A stretch of DNA of 64,000 bases, from positions 40,104,252-40,168,251 of the forward strand of contig JABBOT010000001.1 in assembly GCA_016165875.1 (NCBI GenBank). Direction: 5' to 3'. Shown here one piece after another: positions 37,468 through 50,285 of the stretch; the first letter of the stretch is position 1, and each line of letters starts with the position of its first letter. The DNA comes from Acanthopleura granulata (taxonomy: Eukaryota > Mollusca > Polyplacophora > Chitonida > Chitonidae). Under the pieces are notes generated by a model, which saw only the letters and a list, made by a program, of their open reading frames with translations, ran no database searches and was not told the DNA's origin. Position numbers and translations under genes: made by a program.

Positions 37468-40329
37468 GATTGATAAGTGGCTTTGCAACACTGTTTTATA
37501 GTACACTCCTGGTTGGGTTCTTGCACCAGCGGGTTCACTTAGTATAGATCTCTGTATACGTACGATGTAAGTGTCCAAGCTTTGAGAGGCTCTTCTAAAT
37601 ATCCAGGGTAGTGAGCATGGCAGGTCAGTCGGGGGAATCAATGTGGGCTGTCAGGGCAAGTTTCCTCTCACCGTCTATTACAGCCTATGGGAAACGCAGT
37701 GGTCAGTGCAATGCATGCTGTGTGTTAATTCCCAGTCAAGTCAAGGCAGCCACTTGGGCAGGCAATACACACAAATATACAGCTTGTTGTGAAAATAAGA
37801 CACGGGATTCCAGCCAGTTCAAGGCTACAGGCTATAATAGCCAGTTAAGCTGGGCAGTCAGCCTTGCGGAATGTCAGTGTGCCCTCGGTGTACTGTAAGC
37901 TTTAATCCGCTGTAGTAGGGTGACGCGAGGGGTCCGGCCTTCCAAATCACTCGGCCACGCCCGCTTCCCAAAGCACAGCACGAGTCTGACTGAGTGTAAA
38001 TCCCAGCCTGATATATAGGGCTGTTAAAATATCACAACTTATTGATAACGTATAAAAAACATACACGGACTGTGCAGGCAGGGAAACTCAGGCCTTCCGC
38101 GTCGGCGGGCTGAACTTAGACGTCTGATGGAAGGAAAGTCACAGATGCTGTCCTACTGCTTTACCTCAAACACCGGTCAGACCGTCTGCCTGTTAGGGTG
38201 GGTGCTCAGTGATAGAAAGGCAAGCCGACAGCACTCCCTGGGATACGGCGATACGAGCTACCGGCAAAACCCCCGGGCTTCTCACACACAGTCTTTCCCT
38301 TTATAGCGTGTCCGTCGAAGTCGCGTCTCGTATCAAATAGGTCAAAGGCAGCTTAATACTGGCTCGAGCGTTTCACAACCCAGTCTGCAGTATGAGTGTG
38401 ATCGAATATGATTCACTCTGACGAAACGAGCTGGCTGGCGGATACTGGAAACACCGCGAGCCTCGTCCAAGGAGCTAACCCGGGACTGGATATACCCGCT
38501 TCCTGACTGGAGACACCCTTATCAAAGCCCGGCGTTAAACATCCATGTATACAGGCCACTTTAACCCCTATCCCTACGTATAATACATGTGTATCCTATA
38601 TAAGCCCACTCTGTCGCCGTATTTTTCATCGGCGAGAAGTAACAGAGGCCGACGCTAAGTAAACATTTTGCTTCCTATTTGCTTGTGTTACATCATCGCG
38701 TCACCGTTGGTTTGGATTTGTTTCAAGAAAGACAGAGTGTTCCCGATAACTATCTCTATGCAATATATTAATATATGTATATATGTGTGTGTGTGTTTGT
38801 GATGCATGTATAACCACTAGGTTATATATACAGCCATGTACGTGATGATTGTAGTTGGCAACATCATCATCCACACTTCCACTTTCCTCCTGCGGAGAAT
38901 GTCAATTTGTCATCTATCATGTGACGTCATATACGTGTTCGTTTCATACAATACCAATAATAATAATAAAAAAACAGAAAAGAAAATAATAATAATAATA
39001 AAAAATAACGTGCAATTTTGAAAAGTGATAATTCATCCCCAAATTACAACTTTAATGTGGAGATCAATTACGCGGCCGGTGAAATATTGTTATCTGATGA
39101 TAAGCCATATCAGTTTATTATCATAATGGCCAGGTTCACACCAGGCACCAAATGCGTTATGTTATTTTATTAATAAAACAGAAACCATGCTATGTTTCTC
39201 GTCCATAATTTCTACAGCCGTTCAATGCTGACTTGTGCAGTGTTGTGGCCTCGTGAGAAAGATGGATGTGTGGAAATCTAAAGCAACGATCGGATGTTTC
39301 CGGAAAGTTCTGTTATTGAGTTCAACTCGACGGGTAGGCTAACATTCGTAAGCAGTTTGTTACTGGTCCGAATAAATCTACGAATACGTGCAAGAATGAC
39401 GATGCCATTGGCCAAAGACAAGTGTGTAACTACTATGGTTACTGTATAGGCCTGATGACCATACATTACCATGGTACAACATATGGTAGCTCTAGGCGGG
39501 TCAATGCTTACATTAGATTCATTGGTTCCTACAAGCGTATTTCTTATATCATGCAGCACAGTGCTGTAATGACGAACAACTTTTTCCATGGTGAGTTTGT
39601 CGCATACACAGTGATGTTTATATTGAGTAAAAGTTTTCCCATCCCTTATAATTTTAGCCAGTTGTGCGCAGTATTCAGTTAGGGGCTTACAGCTAGTGAT
39701 TAAAGCTTCTGTCTCTTCATTGCTCTAAAGAACTTTCTATGTCAGGTTAGTGTAGTCGTCGATTATGACGTTTTTCCAGATCAAAGTAAAGAATTGTGAG
39801 GGCATTTTCTTTGAGACAGAAGTAAAATAAGCAGACGTTTGATCAAGTGCAGGTTTGCCTAATTCAATAGAATGTGGCAGTGACGAATGAGTAGATGTGT
39901 TGGGAGAGAGAGAGCTTAACCCATTGAGGCTTAACCCATATGTAGCCTATACTCCTCAATCATTTCTTGGAAAATGCTGTGCTATACACTGGGCTATACA
40001 CAGTCAGTATGTGTCCTTGACCGATAAGACAGCGTTTCAATTTACTAATTACAAGAGTTATGAAGAAACCTTCCTCTTTCTTTGTTTACGGACGGTGAAC
40101 GATCATAACAAAACGCTGGTTGAAGATAACCTTGTCGGGAAAAACATATAAGCATAGAGTTAAGGTGTCTACATCAACATTTATCATACAGATGTGTTGT
40201 GTCATGGCTTGGATACAGTGTAAACAAACAACAATGACTTGTCATGGCATGTAAACTGCCATGCAGACTTGCCAGTTTATCTCGCTGTAAGCACTCCATG
40301 TTGCTTATATACTGAAAGACTTTGAAAAC
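37468..40329. other. Upstream region of esterase A and A/B spacer
   Basis: No gene seen. Simple repeats: TA/TG near 38760-38800 and AATAAT near 38955-39005. The promoter of esterase A should lie just above 37467, but no clear TATA box was found. Confidence 0.45.
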
Positions 40330-40680
40330 ATCGGCCTAGGTGGCCTAGTGATTATAGCATCCGCCTCGAGTCGGCAGATCCGGGACCCTGGATCGAGTCT
40401 TACCAAAAACTTTAAAAGTGGTACTTATTGCTGCCTGGCTTTGCGCTTAGCACTAAGATGTTACAGTAAGGGGTCAGGACTGGTCGACACAGTGTCAGTA
40501 TAATGTGACCTGCTGGGTGTCATGTCTGGTGCCTTTGGCATGATATTCGATTGGTATGGACCCATGCTGCTACAAGAAGACACACACACACACATATATA
40601 TATATATCCTCTAAGGATTCCTCGTCGTCATATAACTGATAGATTGCTGAGTACGACGTAAAACCGATGCATACATACAC
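40330..40680 (+). mobile_element. tRNA-derived SINE of a second family
   Basis: A-box-like TAGGTGGCCTAGTGATTATA and B-box-like GGATCGAGTCT in the first 80 bases, then an unrelated body with a CA/TA microsatellite (about 40586-40608) and an end GAGTACGACGTAAAACC followed by an ATACATAC-type tail. Its body differs from the 17248 family. Confidence 0.7.
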
Positions 40681-41332
40681 ATGTATATATGTGTTTTAAA
40701 ACGCTTTTAAAACGCAAAACGAACTTTGGATGCAACAATTTGATAAACCACCACTGGGGCTGAAAGGTGTTTTGAAGTATATATTTACTCGGACAGGTTT
40801 ATGAGTCGACAAACTACAGCGGACAATAGCAGGTCTTGACCAGAATTCGATTCGTTTTCTAACAGTCACAAATGTTATGTCTCGGCATTTTTATGCACGG
40901 TTTAACATATAAAATTTGAACGAACTTCTTGTCTAGTTGAGTTTTCACTGTTTCCGAATACGAAAGAATAATGACAGCATGATGTCCGGCCTTCTTATTC
41001 ACACAATTAAGGTCAAACACGACGAAATTAATATGGCCATACGACAGCTATGGGGTTTCATGATCACCATGCTGTCTAAGACTTAAGCCAGCCTTATACC
41101 TTTGGTGTTATTCCTGAACGTAGATTTGAATGTACACACTAATTTTCATTTTGCCACGAAGGCTTATACAACTCTTGGTGTTCGTATTCTTCACAAATTC
41201 AGGGGAGATTCTTCACAATTTTAATTTTACGAACCTCAGAAATGGTTTGTTAATGAAGGAACCGGGGACTCCGGTTTAGCCACATGTCAACCTTTCTTCG
41301 GATACGGACCATGCTCATCTTGGCAGACTTAA

Positions 41333-41960
41333 CAACAAAAAATATAACCAAAGTTATTTCAGAAGACAGGTCCATACAGACCTAATCGGGCATAGGTATT
41401 TTGTCATGACTTGCTTGGTAACTCTATAAATCACGCTATAATCTGAAATTCTTACGAGACCATAGGGATACGCCATTTTAGAAACGGTAAACATGATGTC
41501 GCGTGATTCTTGCTCTGCAGTATTACAGAAGAGATACTCCTATGTATGTGATGTGAGTTCCCCTTCCCTATTATAACAACACAAGACCACACATTGTGAC
41601 TTGGCGTATTCCCTTACCACTTTTTAGTTGAAAATGGCGTTAAAGAATATCAGAACTGTCTCTTAATCAGGAAAATGGCTGATTTAACACAAATTCTATA
41701 TGGCAGTATGGCGAACTAGGAAAGGGTGGCGTCACAGTGAAAACAGTTGCCTTTTCAGGCGGTAGAAATATCTTGCCCTTGATTGGTTAAAATTGAGAGC
41801 ATGGGGGCCCGCTCGATTTTCCCTGCATGGGCGTTCTTGCTGACATTGAACTGCGATATCTCGGTTATCCTACATCCCAAAATATCAACTATGAATGGGA
41901 TTCTTTGTCGATGCATAGATACTTTTGTTTCTGTGTTGTTTATTCTTTTAAACCCGAACC
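41333..41960. repeat. Dispersed ~630-bp repeat, copy 1 (3' of esterase B)
   Basis: Matches 55538-56178 in direct orientation. Shared blocks include AAATATAACCAAAGTTATTT, GTCCATACAGACCTAA, ACGCCATTTTAGA, TTGAAAATGGC and GGCGGTAGAAATATCT. No terminal repeats or protein found. Confidence 0.8.
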
Positions 41961-42960
41961 TGCATGCCGCTTACAGCGTGATACATAAAGATGAAGAAAA
42001 GGTGTGATGACGTCACCAGCTTGCGAGCACCTGCCTCGCGTGCATGGAAATGACATATGCTGATATCGATGTTTTCAGATAAGTTGAAAACGTGAAGATT
42101 TCTCATTTTTCTGAGTAATGAGACACTTTATTTAATATCAGAATCACGAAAGCGTATTGAATACTTTACTCAGTTTTTTCCATCCATCTGTGCTTTGATG
42201 GTGTAATTTGTTCGCAAAACCCCAAGAAAACAGTGTATGGCATTTTGACTTCAGTTCATTGACGCACCGATACAACAGAATGCTACGCGAATGGGGGTTC
42301 ACGTTTGCGAAAACGTGTTCTAGAACCTGTGTAATAAGTTCGTGGAACTGTTTGCAAAGTCTTGCGTTCATTGAAGACCAATTGTCTCCCACCAATAAAA
42401 GTTTACATCACACGTTAGAAAGTGCGTCAGTAACTTGCCAAAGGTCTGTGTTTTTCTCCGGGCACACCACCCATAAAAATGAGCGCCGTTGTATAAATGA
42501 AAATTCTCGAGAATGGCTTTAGACAATGTAAGTAAATAGATAAATACAGCATCATGTTTCATTTACTGTGCGCAGCTGTGCACTTCTGAGTCTATATTAT
42601 TTAAACTTTCAGAAACCACGATGACAGTAAAATTGTCGGTATCTAAAGAGTTGGAATAAATTACAATCTTGACAATGCTAGGTATAATGTCCAGTATTAT
42701 TTTTGCATCGTGTACTTCCTCATACATGACTTTTCACTTATCTGCTTGTAATGTCAGTCGATTACTGTACTGATCACATCCATTATTGCCAGCTTATAAA
42801 CAAGTAACTTGTCTACATATGACAGTAAACTTCATCTTATAAACACAAAGCTTGTTGTATGATTAAAAAAAGAAGAAAAAAAAAGAACTGATAACGTCCT
42901 TGGTAACTCTGACACCTTCCGAAACGTTCACTGTCCACCGGATCAGGAGATGCTACGCTA

Positions 42961-45900
42961 TCATTTTGCGTACGCCACTTCTCTAATAAATTCTGTCACC
43001 CGCTTATACGCCACGGCACAGCATTCCACGAATATACCTGCAAATACAAATATTTTCATAACATCTACACGTCTGTTTGTTTATTGATGCATGACTTGGG
43101 GGCGGGGGCATTGAGTGTTGTCTACGACATTACTGAATGTTACTATGACGATGAGTAAGTAAGCTATCATGATGAGTCCACTGCAAACAAACACAGAGTA
43201 GTTCTTCGCTCAGCTTCCTGCTTTATACCCACTTCTCTTCTTTCGGGGAAACACTTCACTATGTAAGTGTAGGTTAAACGGGGAATCTGATGTAATGCCT
43301 GGCGCTTTATGCTCTGTATGGTGTTTCATTTAAACGTCGTGAATTAGTAAGGCTGATTCGTTACAATGGATATGTGTCACCATATAACGTGATCGCCTGA
43401 AGTTCAAGGTCACGAGTTTGAATCAATGTAGATTCTGACCTGGTTTGGTGAAGAAGGAGTGACTAGCGCCATCAATCTGCAACACCTCAGCCTTCACGCC
43501 AGCCTCCTTCATCTTGGCCTGATAATCTGAAAACACAGGAAGTACAAAATGTATGTACGTCTGTTTGTCTGGGATTTTACGTCGCTCGCTTTCAAAATTT
43601 ATATGACAAGTTGGTCTCAGTATCAGAGAAAATCTATAATGCTGCCTCACTGAAATGCCATGCTTAAGCCCACATGACAATAGAGACAATTAGAACCGCT
43701 CGTCCTTCTGAGCTGTAAATTGGGCAAACAGGTAATATTGGATAATTACATTTCATCCCATTTATTCTCCAGACGAGTCGAACGCATAACATGCGCGTAG
43801 ATGGACACTTCATCATACAAACTCCTACTCTCTGGTGAAAACAGAAACCCCAGGAGACTTATTAATCAACACATTCAATAACATGCATAGACACTCCACC
43901 ACTATAGTAACACCACGTTTAGCTAACAATACGACAGGTTTTTCAGCACACATCGCAAAGTGTCGTGTTCCTGTACTTTGCTGGGAGTCATGAAGTCGTT
44001 CCTTTAAAAATACCAAAATACCTATTGCAAGGTTGCCCCCACCCTTTTGGCCTGGGATGTGCAACCCATTAACTTCGCCTCCTTCATGTTAGTAAACTAT
44101 ACTTGAATGCCCCAAGAAAACACCAATCAAGTAAATATATGAAATGTATCTGAATTATAACAGACTGATGGAAATACCGTAAGAGTCATCCCTTAGTGGG
44201 TCACACTCGGCCACAACCAATAAGGCAGGTGGTAACTTGGCAAAATCTTCTCTGAAGTACGGGTTGAGAAGGGGGTTCTCTTGGTCGGTGTCCGCACGAA
44301 GGAAGTGACCACGGTACCTGGTATATCACACCAAAACACAGGTTTCAGTTGGGTGTGATAATCTGTTCATGAGAAAGTATACAATACCCCTTGCCAAGTA
44401 AACAAAGCTGTATACGCTTTATGCAGCTAGAGCGCGAGATTTGGAATCTATCTCACAACCTCACCCGAAAGATGTCAACATCCAACTTCAGAGCACTAAA
44501 CCACTACCGGTAGCTAAAATGCAGTTGATATGTTTTGGATATTGGACCCGTACACAAATCACGGTGGCATGTATATTTTGCTACAGCAAAACTCTTTGAA
44601 AGCATGTTCTTATTTAGTACAGAAAAAAGGTTTTTAATTTATTTCCGTGCATGGATTTGGAAGGCTACCAAATATAAATTGACGCTACTATTAAACAAGG
44701 CAAAAAAAACAAAGAAAGACTCAAAATTACAATATGCTAAAGATGCTTTGAAATTCAAGATATGTCGATGCAGAACCTGAACCATCCGCCCCTACGTCCA
44801 CTCGTTATTGTCTCCCATCGTAAAACATGTATACTGACCAGGCCACTACGTCTTTGGAGAGTATCGGACCGTCTTCATAATCCTTGGCTGACCTTCTTGC
44901 TGGGCCAGGTTTGTAGTTGACTCGAGGATAGACCAATATCTAAAGCAGAGAGAGACTAACAACATGTAAGCGAAAGAGATAAATTTTAGTACGCCATTAT
45001 GATACAATAGGGGAGTTTCGAATTCGAGCTCCTTTATCGCTAAAGTTAAGAAAAGCCCTACCGACCACGCCAAGGCTGAAGCCAAGTTTAGTTTTTAGGG
45101 CCAATCGAGAATATTTCACTTAGACGATCAATTTTGGGGTTTAAGAAACGCGGTATAATTAATATTATCACTCACAAGCAAACCTATATACCTGGAAGGC
45201 TAAGCCAGGCACCTGGTGGGCAACTGTGGCAGCGAGGGTCCCTCCAGAACTGTCTCCCCCTACACCCACTGGGCTCTTCTCCGTACCCTCTAGGTCAACA
45301 CAGATACATATATAGGCAGAGATGAATCATGTGCTATATATCCCATTTAATTATTTGCTTGATTGTTGTTTAACACCATACCTGACCCGTTCAGGCATCA
45401 CTAGGGGAAGTGAAATATCCAAAAGGAGTATCAAAGTACATATTCGTGAAACACCTTGGGAGGTACAGTGGTTTCTCTCGAGCTATGACAGGTTTCCCTC
45501 ACAAATAAACATATCCGCCGTCACTTTAGAGAAATATGTTCTTGAGCATGGCGTAAGGATTGTCATAATACGTTTGGATACACAGTTATATACATATATA
45601 GTTGACACCATCAATCCAAGTTCTGTTCAATAACTAATCAAGTCAAAAAATATACGTCATTAAATACCGACCAAATAAAACAAACATTAACCAAAATCAG
45701 GAAGGACATAATTTACAGGTTTAATAAAGACTTACCGATAGTGACTTTATTCTTGACAACCCAGTTTACGGCATCAAGAGCATCCTCAAAACTGGCGGGA
45801 AATTTATATTCTGGCGCCAAGCGATACTCCACGTTGACAATTATACAGGGCGTTTCCCTGGTATATAGGAGAACGTAAAACCTGAACACCAACATATGTA

Positions 45901-48900
45901 GTTCTGCGATGATCAATGTATTTTCGTTCAAGATCATGTCGCATCAGTGAATTCTTTATTATATACAGAGTGAAAGACACAGAATGCCTTAAATAGCCTG
46001 GAATGATTTTTGAAATTTTACGACTAAGTTAATGTCATACTTAATGCTATATTAATTTGGACAAAATTTGCTTTGCTACAGGTCTATATGAATCAATACG
46101 TGTAGTACCGGTATACCAAACACAGGTGGTTGTTTTTCACCTGGTTGTTTCTAACAGGCACGTGTATAGCGTTATGTATATGCGAGAGGCACAGCAGAGT
46201 GATGTCTACACATATCAATGGTTAATAAAGGAAAGAATAAATGAATGATTATGGCTTTACGCCACATTGGCAATTTTTCGGCCATATCGTGGCGAGAACA
46301 TGTTTTAAACCACGAATCAGTATATGGTTTTCAAGAAAAAATGCGAACATGCAAAACAAATGAAAAAGACGGACGTGTTTAAAACCAGGTAAAACAACTA
46401 AACCTCCCTTAAAACTCGAAAGGCACAATAATTTTTAAAATTCTAATATGTATATATAAAGTAGGAATATGTATGTATAATGCAACAGGAATTATATTTT
46501 ATGATAGCTAATATAAAAGATGGTTACACGCACACCAGGGTACCTTTCTCGCTATACCAGATGTTATATCCGCAGGGATGACTCTGGCATCTCTGGTGGG
46601 TAATTCAAGTCGAGTTCAAATACATGTAGTTCATCTCGACCAATAAGGTGTCACAGCGAGAAAGTTGCTGTGACCAATCAGAGTGTCCGTCCTAAATGTG
46701 TAAGGCAGACAAGGTCTCATTATCACGCAACATAGATTTAAAAACAAAGGAAGGTGTTCTAAGAGATTTGATTGGATGATCCAGTTTAGGCTGGCCTGTG
46801 ACTAGATCGAACTGGTTGTAATAATGGAAGGATTCAAGAGATCTTTTGTACAGCGAAACGAAAGAGAAACCTTGGCATTGTGAAGGTGCGCGGTACCTGC
46901 ACTTTGTGACAGACCTCACCGGGTAGCCATTACCTCCACTGTAGCCAACTCACATAGCCAGTCTGCGGCAAGTTGTGTCCACGCTAGCCCGGGACCCTAT
47001 GACCATTCCTCCGCCGTGGAAGTAAACCAATATGGCGGCGTCCTCTGGGATGCGGGCCGGTACATATACCGTTGCCGGGATGCCATCAGCAAATGAAAAT
47101 GAAATATTGGAAAGATGCGAGAAAGACCTGTCTACTTCAGCATGAACCATCATGTCTAACATATTTTATCCGCACTGATAAAATATATTGGCAATTGCCG
47201 ACACAACGAGAAATTATTAGGCACCAAGCAGAAATTAATATTTAACAGGGTCGTAGCACGGGTGTTCAGGATAGGTGTATTCGACAGGTTTTTTTTCACC
47301 TTCTAAGCTGGAAGGCTTATTAAGACTTATTCCAACACCTCAGTTGTGCCACTTGTAATGAAGATCACATCATGATTTTTTCACTCGAAAATATTGGCAG
47401 AAACCGAATTTTGTGACAAATTCCGATTAGCACCGGCCCTTTCCCCTTGATAAATATTGCTCGGTTCCCTATGTTCCTTCGTGCAGCTGTACTTCATATT
47501 ATTCCTGTTAGGCTACTGTAGGGATGAGATAAACCGTTTGTCATTGTTACCACCGGTTCACTGGTACATTTAAATACATTCGTCTCGAAGCTTGCTCCTT
47601 GTTACCCCCGGTTCTAATCACCATTCAATGACTTGCGCATTCAATGACTTGCGCAGCAATGTCGGTGAAGTTATCCTATAACCTGACCTTAATATACACT
47701 AGCCTATGCTAATCGGAACAAGCGTTATGGCCAGGGGCTACAAATTATCACACCTGTCCCGTGCTTTATCCTCACCACAGATACCTGTTATTCCAGCCAA
47801 TGGTCGTTAATATACTTAATAATATGCAGGAACTTAAAATCTGAACAACTGAATTCGTTAAGACTGATATTTATTAGCTCCACGAACCCGCGGATGGTCG
47901 TGAGTTTCCACCGGGCTCTGCCCGGTTTCCTCCCACTATAATGCTGGCCGCCGTCGTATAAGTGAAATATTCTTGAGTACGGCGTAAAACACCAATCAAA
48001 TAAGTAAATAAAATAAATATTAGCTCCACGTGCATAAAATTTGATAGGCTCAAAATAGGCTCAGGTTTATGAGTGGAAGAAACCGGAGTGTCTGGAGGAA
48101 ACCACCGACCTTCGCCAAGTACCTGGCAAAATTCGGCCTGTCTTAACCAGACAATAATCAAGGGCCTGGTAGTCGTACATCGAAACAGCATTTTAACTAG
48201 CTGTGCCAGAGAGTAATCAAGTAAAAAGGAAGACCAAGAGATGGGTAGCAACGGATCAAATACGGAATGTATCAGCCTGGCTTATGTTTCACTCGAGAAT
48301 AAAACCTTAACTGAGGTAAACCGACAAAACGCCGGAATTCACCGGTTAAGTGTGACCATTTGCCAACTATCACACTGTCGTCGCTGTTCTGGTCCTACAG
48401 TCTTTTATATTGAATGCCACATAAATTACTGGTTAAAAACTGTAAATGACAAACCTTAGCTTTTCGTCCGATATTCCACATTATCGCGGAAAATTATTGC
48501 CAGTGTTGGTTGAAGTGCTACAGTCATTACCTGCAGATGGCTGGGGTTTGAAGGGCTATAATCATTACCTGCAGAATGGTTGGAGTTTGAAGTGCTACAG
48601 TCATTCCCTGCAGAAAGGCTGGGGCTTAACGTGCTTCAATCATTACTTATACAATGGCTGGAGTTTGAAGTGCTACAGTCATTACCTGCAGAATGGCTGG
48701 AGTTTGAGGTGCTACAGTCATTACCTGTATAATGGCTTGAGTTAATGTTGACGTCACTGATTCCACCATCAAAGGCTGTATCTTCCGAAATATGACGGAT
48801 GACGTCATTACGTTCGCGTCTCGCGAGCTCTGGTGTGTACTCTCTGACGTCAGAGCGCAACGAATGCTCTTTGACAAGTTTCATATAGGTCACGGTCTCT

Positions 48901-48923
48901 GGGTGATAGAGCGTTGTCGACAT
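42961..48923 (-). CDS. Family-IV (HSL/Abhydrolase_3) esterase paralogue B
   Basis: Same esterase family as A and C, with canonical motifs. Exons: 48923-48725, 47086-46954, 45857-45736, 45289-45192, 44939-44839, 44317-44178, 43526-43440, 43037-42961; 957 bases, 318 residues with this first exon. HGGGM oxyanion motif (90-94), nucleophile Ser165 in GDSSGG, Asp257 (ECDPLRDD), His287 (GASHSFF). NVEYRLAPEYKFPA is family-typical. Exons 3, 4, 6 and 7 equal those of A in length, and all phases match. Two oddities: exon 2, placed by homology, is preceded by TG rather than AG (a canonical in-phase AG lies 48 bases upstream, giving exon start 47134 and 16 extra residues), and the exon-1 donor is embedded in a 39-bp tandem array. 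Exons 5 and 7 use GTCAGT/GTCAGA donors. A second candidate first exon lies at 51363-51553. No signal peptide; probably cytosolic. Confidence 0.85.
46571..46886. repeat. Dispersed CCAAT-containing repeat, copy 2 (esterase B intron 2)
   Basis: Homologous to 26502-26725 (GCAGGGATGACTCTGGCATC, GACCAATAAGG, GACCAATCAGAGTGTCC, ATTATCACGCAA, final GAAACCTTGGCATTGT), with extra bases inserted in the distal part. Confidence 0.7.
47872..48030 (+). mobile_element. 5'-truncated SINE with 13-bp target duplication, esterase B intron 1
   Basis: Body from CGCGGATGGTCGTGAGTTTC through CCTCCCACTATAATGCTGGC to a (AAAT)n-type tail (47885-48017), flanked by TATTAGCTCCACG at 47872-47884 and 48018-48030. Same family as 17248. 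A further diverged antisense SINE-like piece (GTGGAAGAAACCGGAGTGTC) follows near 48070-48150. Confidence 0.9.
48511..48745 (-). repeat. 39-bp minisatellite made of the esterase-B exon-1 5' splice junction
   Basis: Six head-to-tail units; on the coding strand each reads like CTCCAGCCATTCTGCAG followed by GTAATGACTGTAGCACTTC. Donor-equivalent ends lie at 48725 (true), 48686, 48647, 48608, 48569 and 48531, so the period is 39 (last step 38). Five of six keep GT; the unit at 48608 has GG. The frame stays open through the second and third donors, each adding 13 codons, before TGA. Confidence 0.92.
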
Positions 48924-49460
48924 ACCGGGAGGTCTCTATAACAACAACTGTCGGTACCGATCGGCTGTAAATCTGTTATACAGACTATCTGTACAGACTG
49001 GTCGTTATGGACACCTCACGTAGCGCTGTTATTAGATAGGTCACTAACCAGATTTGTGATCTGCCTTTATACATAAACAAGGATGAAATGATAGCTGAGG
49101 TCATGATGTCCTTAGATGATGAATTCAAAAGCGGGGAATGTTACGGATAACCTAAATCACTGATATGCACTGCTTGCATCAAGACTGACAGAGATGTAAC
49201 TACTTCGAACGTCCTCAGTATTAAGCAATGACACACTCTTTTTAACCTAAATCCATAAAGGTTATTAAATTCCACTCTATTATGCCTTCATGGACGAAAT
49301 TATGTAGGCCTATCACTCTTAACTGAAAAGTAGACGAATTATGCATGCAACACGCTTAAAAAAACGCTGAAATAGGGACGTATTATGCCAAACTCTCAAC
49401 TAAAACTACATGAATTATGCAACACGCTTAACTAACAAGTAAGCCATGTATGCAAGGCTC

Positions 49461-50285
49461 CCCCAGTATGTATTGTTCCCCCAGTTTAATTGTTAACATA
49501 TTTTCGCTTAGGTTGTTATAGGCTCCCTATATATTGCACTGTCTCCCCATTGTCCTTCCTCAATCTATTTTTATCCCAGGCTGTTTCTGTGATTTTCATC
49601 CTGCTAATGTGCTTATGAGTAGTTCCCCCCTTATTGTTTATGAATTGTTCTCCTAGGCTATTATATGTAGTGTGCTATTCCCCCAGGTTATTTATGTATT
49701 CTCTCTCAGGTTGTTTCTGTATCTCTCCCTTCAGGTTGTTTATGTATTGTTCTTCTAGACTGTTGTATATATTGTTTCCCTAGGCTGTTGTATGGATTGT
49801 TTCCCCAGGTTGCTTATGCACTGCTCCTCCAGCTAGTTATATGCTTTGAATTGTTCCCCCAGGCTGTTTATACATTGTTCGTTCAACTATTTATATGTAT
49901 TGTATTGTTCCCCTAGGCTGTCTTATGTATTGTCCATCCCAGGTTTGCTTATATACTGTTCCTCAGGCTGTTTTATGTATTGTTTCCCTAAATTGTTTAT
50001 GTACTGTTCCCTATGTTACCTATCTATTTCTCGAGTTCGTGTGCATTGTAACCGCAGGCTGTTTATGCATAATTTCCCGGCGTTGTTGATGTATCACTTC
50101 TCAGGTTGTTTATGTATTGTTCTATCAAGTTATATACTGTTTCCTTAAGCTGTCATGCATCGTTCCCCCAGCTGTTTATATACTGTTTCCCCACGGTTGT
50201 TTACGTATTGATACTCTACCCTGTTAATGTCTTGCTCCTCAGACTTGTATGTATAGTTTCCCCAGGCTAGTTATGTCCTCAAGTG
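49461..50285. repeat. ~27-bp minisatellite with CCCCCAG-bearing units
   Basis: Twenty-odd degenerate units near TTGTTCCCCCAGGCTGTTTA TGTA. Each carries a pyrimidine run plus CAG|G on the plus strand. Lies between the two candidate first exons of esterase B. The 100-codon frame at 49846 is a translation of the repeat. Confidence 0.85.

Noticed and set aside
37468..37641. Upstream extension of the first exon of esterase A to an earlier Met
   Set aside because: It would add 58 residues unlike B and C; Met at 37467 gives family-like length.
48511..50285. CRISPR-like arrays
   Set aside because: Units are contiguous degenerate tandem repeats without unique spacers, in a eukaryotic genome.
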